A stretch of DNA of 64,000 bases from an uncultured Vicinamibacterales bacterium (GTDB taxonomy: Bacteria; Acidobacteriota; Vicinamibacteria; Vicinamibacterales; UBA8438): assembly GCA_958295905.1 (NCBI GenBank), contig OY282382.1, forward strand, positions 992,001 through 1,056,000. Direction: 5' to 3'. Shown in pieces: positions 8,826-15,968 of this stretch. Both the position numbers and the translations under genes were made by a program. Each line of letters begins with the position of its first letter. Within the stretch, counting starts at the first letter, position 1. The notes below the pieces were generated by a model. That model searched no databases. It was not told the origin of the DNA and saw nothing but the letters and a program-made list of their open reading frames with translations.

Positions 8826-10598
8826 ATGAAAGTTGTTGGCTTCGACTTCGGCACGACTAATAGTCTTGTTTCTATCGTCCAGGGAAGACGGGTTGTCAGT
8901 TTCCTGGACGAGGAGGAACGACCCATTCCGTCGGTGGTGTGTTACGAGGGCGGCCGAAAGATCCTGGGGCGTGAGGCGAAGCGGCGGCTTGTGCAGGCGG
9001 GCTTGGGAGTGTACGGCAACATTGTTCGGTCGCCAAAGAAGTATCTGGGGCGTGATGGCGTTACTGTGGAAGGGATCGAGCGGAGCCCGGTAGAGATGGT
9101 GGCGGACGTTGTCGGCCATGTACTGGAAGAGGCGCGGACGAGCGGAGGTTTGCGGGGACAAAATCTGGAAGGCGTTGATGGCGCTGTCGTGACGATTCCG
9201 GTGGATATGGAGGGATTGAGACGTCGCGCTCTTCGGGATGCGTTCAAACGGACCGGGCTGCGTATTGTTCAGTTCATTCACGAGCCGTTTGCGGCACTGT
9301 ACGGTTTTTTCCGAAAGAGAGGTCTGGCGGCGGCACTGAGGCGTTATGACGGCAAACTCTTGCTGGTATTTGATTGGGGTGGTGGGACGCTGGACTTGAC
9401 ATTGTGTCGGGTGAGGAACGGCACGGTTGTGCAGATCAAGAACGATGGTACCGACGAGGTCGGAGGTGATGTCTTCGACGAGACGGTGATGAACGGTCTT
9501 GAACGAGAGGTGAGGGCGACGCGAGGGCTGGATGAGGCCGTAGAAATACGTCAAGGAGCGTGGGCGCGCCTGCTTGATCGGTGTGAACGCGGCAAGATCG
9601 ATTTGTCATCTCGGCGGACGGTGGAGATTCACGTGCCGGATTTTTTCTTGGGGGGCGCGGATGAAGACTTCGGTCACACGCTGGATCGGGACGCGATGGA
9701 GGAGATCGTGGGACCTCTGCTTGAGAAGGGGTTTAAACGCATAGAGCGCATACTGGCGGCAGCGGACTATTCTTCAGAGCAGGTGGCACTTTGCTTGGCG
9801 ACCGGGGGCATGTCGAATATGCCAGCGGTGAAGCGTCGGCTGCATGAGTTGTTCGGGGCGGAGCGAGTAGAGATTCCAGACGGGACCGCTACGCTCGTCG
9901 CAGAGGGAGCGGCAGGAATTGCGGCGGATGGGGTTGGGCTAGTGTTGGCGAAGAACGTTGAGTTGCTGTTGGCGCGAGGAGCGTACCTTCCGCTGGTGAA
10001 GGCGGGGACGGTGATGCCGAAGGAGGGGGACGTTCAGCAGGAAAATTTTGATCTGTACTGCACGGATCCGCGAGACGGCACGGCAAAATTTCAGATTTGC
10101 GCGCCCGTGAGTGCGGGAGGGACGGTGAGGAGTAGCGATCCACGAGTACCGCTGGATATGGTTACGATAAGGGTGGATGCGCAGGCGCGGGCGTTTGGGG
10201 AAAGGTTGAAACTTGATGTGCGGATCGACGACGATCTGGTTCTGGGGGTGCACGCGCGTTCGCTGAATGCGGGGGACGAGGACCGGTGTGAGGTCCACGA
10301 ACTCGAGTTCGGGCTGGAGTTTCCGAGGGGTGGACGAGAGGGGGCGTTTGGGGATGGGTTGGCGGATGGAAATGGGTTGAAGGAGCGTCGCGGGGTGAAG
10401 GGCGCGATCACGATACGAGGCAATATTGCGGATCGGATGGATGATGCGCTGGTTCCGGGGGAGTTTCTCTACGCATACAATCGGTACTACTTTAGTGTGC
10501 AGCGTGATCCGCCGGAGGAGCAAGTGTACGAGAAGACGTACTACGAGCCGTGTGCGGGATGCGGGCGTGCATCGAACGATCCGGCTTGTCGGTGTTGA
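8826..10598 (+). CDS. Divergent Hsp70/DnaK-like ATPase
   Basis: A 590-residue member of the Hsp70/actin ATPase fold. GFDFGTTNS at residues 5-13 is the phosphate-1 loop. VFDWGGGTLDL near 180 is phosphate-2, and LATGGMSNMPAVKRRL near 320 corresponds to the adenosine-binding segment. EPFAALYGFF replaces the usual EPTAAALAYG. The C-terminal part does not resemble a standard DnaK substrate domain and ends in a Cys-rich tail, CAGCGRASNDPACRC, that could bind zinc. A strong GGAGGT overlapping the end of the preceding gene places the ATG at 8826. No DnaJ or GrpE is nearby, so this is not a housekeeping chaperone cluster. The last 58 bp overlap the convergent nuclease-helicase gene. Confidence 0.85.
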   Translation: MKVVGFDFGTTNSLVSIVQGRRVVSFLDEEERPIPSVVCYEGGRKILGREAKRRLVQAGLGVYGNIVRSPKKYLGRDGVTVEGIERSPVEMVADVVGHVLEEARTSGGLRGQNLEGVDGAVVTIPVDMEGLRRRALRDAFKRTGLRIVQFIHEPFAALYGFFRKRGLAAALRRYDGKLLLVFDWGGGTLDLTLCRVRNGTVVQIKNDGTDEVGGDVFDETVMNGLEREVRATRGLDEAVEIRQGAWARLLDRCERGKIDLSSRRTVEIHVPDFFLGGADEDFGHTLDRDAMEEIVGPLLEKGFKRIERILAAADYSSEQVALCLATGGMSNMPAVKRRLHELFGAERVEIPDGTATLVAEGAAGIAADGVGLVLAKNVELLLARGAYLPLVKAGTVMPKEGDVQQENFDLYCTDPRDGTAKFQICAPVSAGGTVRSSDPRVPLDMVTIRVDAQARAFGERLKLDVRIDDDLVLGVHARSLNAGDEDRCEVHELEFGLEFPRGGREGAFGDGLADGNGLKERRGVKGAITIRGNIADRMDDALVPGEFLYAYNRYYFSVQRDPPEEQVYEKTYYEPCAGCGRASNDPACRC

Positions 10599-13500
10599 AG
10601 GTAGGCCGCGGCAGTGGTGAAATCCGCCAGCTCCAGGAAGCGGCAGAAGGGGTTGGCGAGACGCATCTGCTCCGGAGTGCGGCAATCCGGCGTGGGGAGC
10701 GCCGGACTGGCGACGATCGCGGCCACGCAGCGGGCGCGCGAGGTGGCGACGTTGAGGCGGTGCAGGCTGTAGAGGAACTCCATCCCCCGCGGCGCCTCGT
10801 CGGCGGTCGAGGTGGCCATGGAGTAGATCACGATCGGCGCCTCCTGTCCCTGGAACTTGTCGACCGTGCCCACGCGCGCGCCGGTCGGCAGCGTCGCCCG
10901 CAGAACGGCGACATGCGCATTGTAGGGGGCCACGACGAGGATGTCGTCAAGCGTCAGTCGTTCCTGGACACCCTGCCCGTCGATCCAGGCGGCCCCGGCG
11001 TCGAGCAGCTCGAGAAGCAGCGCCGCGACGTATTCGGCTTCCTCGGCCGAGGCGTTCGTGTTGCCGGCATGCTCCACGGGAATGAAGCGCAGGCCGCACC
11101 CGGCCAGCGGCCCCGGCCCGACCACCGCCTGCCGGCCGAGCTCCGGGCGGGCGCGGAGCCGTCCCTCGTAGAACTGCTCCGTGGTGAACGCGCAGATGTC
11201 CGGGTGCATGCGCCACGTGTGGTCCAGGAAGACGCCGCGGGACGGGTCGACGGTCGCCGATTCGCCGAGAAGGTGGCCGAGGGCCGAGACTCCGGCGCCG
11301 GGCGGGTGGACCCCCTGCATGGGCTGATCGAGCTGGCGCGGATCGCCGAGCAGGACGAGGTTTCCCGCGGCCTGGCAAACGGCGAGCGTGTTCGCGAGGC
11401 TCATCTGTCCGGCCTCGTCGATGACGAGCACATCCACTTGGCCGGCCATCTCCGCGCGCGCCCACAGCCACGCGGTGCCCCCGGCGAGGTTGGCGTCGCC
11501 CGTGGCCAGGGCCTCGGCCACCTCCTCGTTGGAAGCGGTTTGGACGATCCGCTCGTCGGGGCAGCCGTCGCCGTCGTTCGCCTTCTGGATCCCGCGCACG
11601 TCGACCGCCGCTTGCCGCGCTGGCCTGCCGCCCGACCCATGTCCGGCGCGTCTACCGGTCCGGCCGTTCTCGACCGGCGGGCTGTCGGCCGAGTCGCACA
11701 CGGCGGCGAGCAGGTTGGAGATCACCTTGTGGCTGTTGGCGGTCACCCCGACCCGCTTCCCGCCGGCGAGCAGGTCGAGGATCATCCGGGCTCCGGTCCG
11801 GGTCTTGCCGCTGCCCGGCGGCCCCTGCACGGGGAGCACCGAGCGGTCGAGCCGCGGGGCGATCCGCAGGACGGCGGCCCGCGGAGCTTCGTCCTGGGCA
11901 ACGAGGCCTTCCCGGGCGGCGAAGCTCGACGTGTTCGGTAGAGACGCCGGGGTTCCGATGCGCGGCGGGACGCGTCTGAGCAGGTCGAACGCCGCCCGCC
12001 GCGGGCTGTCCGCCGCGAAGCCGCCCGACACGACCGCTTCTGCGAGCCGGGCGAGACTCTCCCGCAACACCTTGTTCTGGACGGCGTCGAGCGGCACCAG
12101 CGCCGCCGGGTGCGGCACGGGAGAGCTGCGCCCGCGCTTCAGGTCGATCGTGCCGGCGGTTTCGTCCAGCGCGAACACCGTCCCGCAGAATCCCCGCTTG
12201 AGTTCATCGGATTCGGCGGTGGCGGGGTTCTTCGGCGAGTCTCCGACGGCGATCTCGTGCGGCTGCTCGGGGAAGCGGTAGCGGTGGACGACGGACCTCT
12301 TCACCTGCTCGACCTCACTGTCGTAGGTCAGCACGCCGAGCGTGGCCCGGCTCTCGACGTGCTCCTCCTCGGTGAAGCCGCACCGGTGGAAGAACTCCCA
12401 CCACATGGACTTGTCCTCGCGCCGGTGAAACTCCAACAGGTGCGCCAGCAGCCGCCGCGCCCGCTGTTCGTCGTCCAGCTCGGCGTCGTCGACCGGCAGC
12501 CCGGCGGTGAGCGCCTCGAACAGTGCCGCGGTCTCGACCGCCGGTTCCTGCTCCCGGTCGCGTTCCTCGTCCCGGAGCGCGGGCCGCGGTACCGGCTGTC
12601 CGGTGAGAGCCGGCAGATCGCCCCGGCGTTCTTCCAGCCACGCGGCGAGGCGCAGCGTCGAGAGACAGTCGTCCCGGTTGTAGCCCTCGATCTCGGTCCG
12701 CAGCGGCGGCGGGACCCCGGCCGCGGCGCCCGACTCGAGCCGCACCTCGAACTGAATGAGCGCCCGCGTCGCCGTGGTCAGGTCCACCGCGCGGGCGAAG
12801 CCGTAGAACGGCTCCAGCCTCTTGATCGAGTAGCTCTCGACCGAGGCGCGCAACCCCTGCCGGACCACGCGGTGGAGGTCGACGAACACGCGGCCGCGCA
12901 GAAGCCGGTCGACCTCGTCCCCGCGGGTGGCGTAACGGCTCATCAGGCGCTTGACGGCGGTGGTCTCGTAGGCGCCGTAGTGGTAGACGTGGAAGCCGGG
13001 ATGCTGTTCCCAGCGCGCCATGACGTGGTCGATGAAGCGCTCGAACGCGCGCTTCTCGCTCGCCGGGTCGAGCGCCCACGACGCGTTGTGGTTGCCGTCG
13101 CGGTCCGCGACGCCGAACAGGTACTCGAGCCCGCCGTCCGCTGCGAAGGCGTCCCCTTCGAGGTCGAAGAACATGTCGCCGGCCGACGGCTCGGGCAGCG
13201 CCGCAAGCCCCCGGTCGGGCTCGACCGGCGTGACGAGCTCGTGGATGCGGCGGCCCTCGCGCCGCGCTTGGTCCTGCACCCGCGCCTGCTCGCGGATGCG
13301 GGCCAGCGCGGCCCCGCCGATTCCGTCGGGCCGGGGAGAGAGCGGCAGGCGTAGCGCGCCCAGCGCCGCCATCGTCGTCACCTCCCGTTCGACCAGCCGG
13401 CCCCGCTGGCCGCGGGTGATGCCGGCGACCAGCGAGAGGTGGTCGTCGGCGCGGCGGCGCGCCGCGCAGGACTGCCGCCACTCGCAGATGCCGCAGTGCT

Positions 13501-14164
13501 CGACCGGCTCCGGGTAGGTCTCCGGCGGGGAGGCGGCGTGCGCCTCGAACCGCCGCCGGACGGCGCGGTAGTACGCCGCGTACTCCGCAACCCGGAAGCT
13601 CGCCGGGTTCTGGCTGCCGTCCCCGCCGAGCGCAAGATGAGTCCGCTCGGGTTCCATGCCTTGCGCCTGCGCCAGCAGGTCCGAGTACAGAAGAAGCTGC
13701 AGCAGCGCCTCGCCCTTCGCCCGGCGGGCCAGCTTCGCATCGAGCACCTCGTAGGACCATCCGCCCAGCGCGCTCGGCCGGTCTACTCGGAGCAGGAAGT
13801 CGGGATGGCCGCTCCACCGCCCGCCGTCGTCCTCAAGGCGCCCCTGGTAGATCACGTCGGTCCCGCGGCTCATGGCTTCCCGCGTGCGCGTGGCGGTCGC
13901 CGCGGCGTCCCGGTGCGGGAACGGCATGTCGGATGGCACGATCGTCTCGACGAGGCGCCCGTCGGCCGCGAAGCGATCCAGGAGACCCCGCTCATGCTCG
14001 ATGCCGCGCTGTCGCAGCGCCTCGGCGCGTGGGTCGTCGTACGGTGGCGGCGGATCGACTTCCCCGAATGCCACGGCGCGGCGCAGGCTCGTGAGGTGGG
14101 TGCAGGCGAGATGGCGGCTGAGGTCGGTGGCCGAGAACGAGAGCCGGCCGTTGGCGAGGCGCAT
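10541..14164 (-). CDS. TM0106-type RecB nuclease / RNase H-like / SF1 helicase fusion
   Basis: About 1207 residues. Near the N-terminus, residues 85-190 form a RecB-like PD-(D/E)XK nuclease (GHPDFLL, YEVLDAKLA, QLLLYSDLL), followed by a cysteine cluster CGICEWRQSC that may bind an Fe-S centre. A DEDD-type RNase H-like domain follows (FFDLEGDAF; YNRDDCLSTL). The last 450 residues are an SF1 DNA2/NAM7-type helicase: Walker A QGPPGSGKT near 780, DEAGQM near 915, LLGDPRQL, KFQGQEA and a VATSRAR motif. The gene is intact. ATG at 14164 matches family starts (MRL..GRL); ATG at 14182 is an alternative. It converges on the Hsp70 gene with a 58-bp overlap. Likely DNA or RNA processing, possibly defence. 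Confidence 0.9.
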   Translation of the reverse strand: MRLANGRLSFSATDLSRHLACTHLTSLRRAVAFGEVDPPPPYDDPRAEALRQRGIEHERGLLDRFAADGRLVETIVPSDMPFPHRDAAATATRTREAMSRGTDVIYQGRLEDDGGRWSGHPDFLLRVDRPSALGGWSYEVLDAKLARRAKGEALLQLLLYSDLLAQAQGMEPERTHLALGGDGSQNPASFRVAEYAAYYRAVRRRFEAHAASPPETYPEPVEHCGICEWRQSCAARRRADDHLSLVAGITRGQRGRLVEREVTTMAALGALRLPLSPRPDGIGGAALARIREQARVQDQARREGRRIHELVTPVEPDRGLAALPEPSAGDMFFDLEGDAFAADGGLEYLFGVADRDGNHNASWALDPASEKRAFERFIDHVMARWEQHPGFHVYHYGAYETTAVKRLMSRYATRGDEVDRLLRGRVFVDLHRVVRQGLRASVESYSIKRLEPFYGFARAVDLTTATRALIQFEVRLESGAAAGVPPPLRTEIEGYNRDDCLSTLRLAAWLEERRGDLPALTGQPVPRPALRDEERDREQEPAVETAALFEALTAGLPVDDAELDDEQRARRLLAHLLEFHRREDKSMWWEFFHRCGFTEEEHVESRATLGVLTYDSEVEQVKRSVVHRYRFPEQPHEIAVGDSPKNPATAESDELKRGFCGTVFALDETAGTIDLKRGRSSPVPHPAALVPLDAVQNKVLRESLARLAEAVVSGGFAADSPRRAAFDLLRRVPPRIGTPASLPNTSSFAAREGLVAQDEAPRAAVLRIAPRLDRSVLPVQGPPGSGKTRTGARMILDLLAGGKRVGVTANSHKVISNLLAAVCDSADSPPVENGRTGRRAGHGSGGRPARQAAVDVRGIQKANDGDGCPDERIVQTASNEEVAEALATGDANLAGGTAWLWARAEMAGQVDVLVIDEAGQMSLANTLAVCQAAGNLVLLGDPRQLDQPMQGVHPPGAGVSALGHLLGESATVDPSRGVFLDHTWRMHPDICAFTTEQFYEGRLRARPELGRQAVVGPGPLAGCGLRFIPVEHAGNTNASAEEAEYVAALLLELLDAGAAWIDGQGVQERLTLDDILVVAPYNAHVAVLRATLPTGARVGTVDKFQGQEAPIVIYSMATSTADEAPRGMEFLYSLHRLNVATSRARCVAAIVASPALPTPDCRTPEQMRLANPFCRFLELADFTTAAAYLQHRQAGSFDARPHPAHGS

Positions 14165-14217
14165 GGAGCGGGACGATAGCATGAAGCTGCCGCGGCCCGC
14201 CGGTCGTCTCGAACGGG

Positions 14218-14329
14218 GCAGGCACGCCGTCGCGGCGACGGCCGACGGCTACTCCCCGCCGGGCGGTTCGTTGCGTACAGGCGAAGCTAGAGCGCAGGCA
14301 CGCCGTCGCGGCGACGGCCGACGGCTACT
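14218..14329 (+). repeat. Direct repeat pair, 36 bp, period 76 bp
   Basis: A 36-bp sequence containing CACGCCGTCGCGGCGACGGC occurs at 14218-14253 and again, identically, at 14294-14329 in the spacer between the nuclease-helicase and the nucleotidyltransferase operon. The intervening 40 bp are not repeated. It belongs to a set of similar pairs in this window with a period near 74 bp. Confidence 0.9.
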
Positions 14330-14413
14330 GAACCCGCGGCCACGCGACCCACGCCGCGGCCGGAGCATGGGGCGGCAACCACACGTGCGACACTCTAGAC
14401 AGTCTCAACCCGG

Positions 14414-14932
14414 GTGGACATGCGAGCGACTGAATCGAAACAAGCGGACGCCGGCGTTCTCGCGAGGACCGCGGCGGCAAAGCTCAGTGAACTGGCTGCC
14501 GAAGCCCAAGCCGGCTGGGACGAGACGACCCTCGAGCGGCTCATCGTCAAGGGCCTCACCCGCTACTACCACGGCATCGACGACGTCGCGCGCAGGGTGC
14601 TCGCCGCGGCGGAGCCGCCGCTCACCGCCACCGTCTGGGACGCCGTGATCGCGGCTACCGTTGAGCACGCGTGCACGACGCACGGCGTAGACGTGCCCGC
14701 GTGGACCCAGGCCCCCGAGCGCTTTCTGAAACGGCCCTGGGTCTACCGGCGCGGACCCATCGAGCGAGGCACGGCGCTGGCCAATGCGCCGGCCGCCTTC
14801 ATCCGCCACAATACGTTCATCGAACCGCGAAACCTTGACGACCGGGGAGGAGAGCGCCATGTCTGGGCCCCTCACGAGGGCGCGGCTCCTCGAGCTGTTC
14901 GACCGCCTGAACGAGAAGCTGAAGCAGGCTGA
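14414..14932 (+). CDS. Unknown protein upstream of DUF6036-type nucleotidyltransferase
   Basis: A 172-residue protein with no catalytic motif I recognise. It is helical at the N-terminus and has a conserved-looking segment around WTQAPERFLKRPW and AAFIRHNTFIEPRNL. Similar small proteins accompany DUF6036 nucleotidyltransferase genes in other genomes. The gene overlaps the next one by 74 bp, so the pair is translationally linked. Translation can begin at GTG 14414 or ATG 14420; the second is two codons in and equally plausible. The arrangement is reminiscent of a toxin-antitoxin or regulator-enzyme pair, but which role this protein has cannot be told from the sequence. Confidence 0.65.
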   Translation: MDMRATESKQADAGVLARTAAAKLSELAAEAQAGWDETTLERLIVKGLTRYYHGIDDVARRVLAAAEPPLTATVWDAVIAATVEHACTTHGVDVPAWTQAPERFLKRPWVYRRGPIERGTALANAPAAFIRHNTFIEPRNLDDRGGERHVWAPHEGAAPRAVRPPEREAEAG

Positions 14933-15416
14933 TCAGCACGCCGAGGTGTACATCGTCGGCGGTGCGATGATGGCCCTTGCCCACGATGCCCAGCGGGTGA
15001 CCGAGGATGTCGACTCGCACATCCGCCACGGCCGCGAGACGGTCACCGAGGCGGTCGCCGAGATCGCGGACGAAGAGGGCCTGAGCAGGTACTGGCTGAA
15101 CGAGGCCGTGACCCTGCGCTACCTGCCGGCAGACCCGGACCGGGGCGAGTGGCGTGTCTACACCAACACGCACCTGACCATCGAGGGCGCCTCGACCGCG
15201 CGGATGATCGCGATGAAGCTGCACGCGGGCCGCCCCCCCGATCTGGCCGACCTCGACATCTTGCTGAAAGCGGCAGGGGTCAAGACGCGGCGGGAAGCCG
15301 AGCGGCTGCACGAGCTGACCTACGGTACCGAGCCGATGGCGGCTGAGGCCGATCTGTATCTGATCGAACACTACGTCCGCCGTCCGCCGCACCTGGACAC
15401 CGGATCGACACGATGA
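14859..15416 (+). CDS. DUF6036-type nucleotidyltransferase-like protein
   Basis: A 185-residue protein. VYIVGGAMMALAHDAQR followed by TEDVDSHI matches the GGxA...DxD pattern of minimal nucleotidyltransferases of the DUF6036 group. MIAMKLHAGRPPDLADLDILL further on is also typical (a conserved K..A.R..D..D segment). An ideal GGGGAGGAGA about 8 bp upstream fixes the ATG at 14859, well inside the 3' end of the preceding gene. It overlaps the following gene by 4 bp (ATGA). MNT-type proteins often act as antitoxins or modify partner proteins by adding nucleotides; here the partner could be either neighbour. Confidence 0.8.
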   Translation: MSGPLTRARLLELFDRLNEKLKQADQHAEVYIVGGAMMALAHDAQRVTEDVDSHIRHGRETVTEAVAEIADEEGLSRYWLNEAVTLRYLPADPDRGEWRVYTNTHLTIEGASTARMIAMKLHAGRPPDLADLDILLKAAGVKTRREAERLHELTYGTEPMAAEADLYLIEHYVRRPPHLDTGSTR

Positions 15417-15949
15417 GCGGCCACGACGCCACCGCGGCGAACCCGGCGCCGGCGAACGTGGTGGCCGGCCCACGGGAGGAACGCGCCGAGACGGTACTGC
15501 ACCGGCTCGAGGCGCACATGGCCAAGAGCAGGCTGCGCGGCCACATCTACCTGACCGGGCGCACCGTGGTCGAGTTCGCGACCCGCCAGAAGCGGACCGA
15601 CAGGCCGCTGGAACGAAATGTCGGGCCGGCTCCGGTCAGACGCGCTCTCGCGGAAATACTGCGCGGGGAAGAAGAGCCGGAGCGCTGGCTGACGCGCCTG
15701 CGCGCCAGAGCGGCCGGGCAAGCGCCGGCGCCGGCGCTGTGGAACAGCCCGGCCCTGGTGGTGACGGGCGCCATGGCCAGCCGGGCGCTGTGCGCAGCGC
15801 TCGAGCACGAAGCGGACTACCCGGCCGAGACCATCGACCGCCTGATGCAAGAGGCGGACATGGGCGGGAACGAGGTCGCGGCGATGTTTGAGGAAGTGAC
15901 CGGCAAGCCGCTGAGGGCGAGAGTCGGGGCGGGGGGCTTGAAGGAGTAG
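15413..15949 (+). CDS. Unknown protein, third gene of nucleotidyltransferase operon
   Basis: A 178-residue soluble protein without a recognised domain. Its start codon overlaps the nucleotidyltransferase stop codon (ATGA), which implies coupled translation and a shared function. It is rich in Ala, Arg and Glu and predicted mostly helical. A middle segment (TVVEFATRQKRTDRPLE) is polar and basic. It ends 20 bp before the 3' end of the convergent ADOP permease gene. The family is not recognised; the only functional hint is the operon. Confidence 0.6.
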   Translation: MSGHDATAANPAPANVVAGPREERAETVLHRLEAHMAKSRLRGHIYLTGRTVVEFATRQKRTDRPLERNVGPAPVRRALAEILRGEEEPERWLTRLRARAAGQAPAPALWNSPALVVTGAMASRALCAALEHEADYPAETIDRLMQEADMGGNEVAAMFEEVTGKPLRARVGAGGLKE

Positions 15950-15968
15950 AACCCATGGCGCGTCCATG

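Noticed and set aside
14218-14329. CRISPR array
   Set aside because: Only two repeat copies with one 40-bp spacer, no cas genes, and other spacers in the window carry unrelated pairs of the same geometry.
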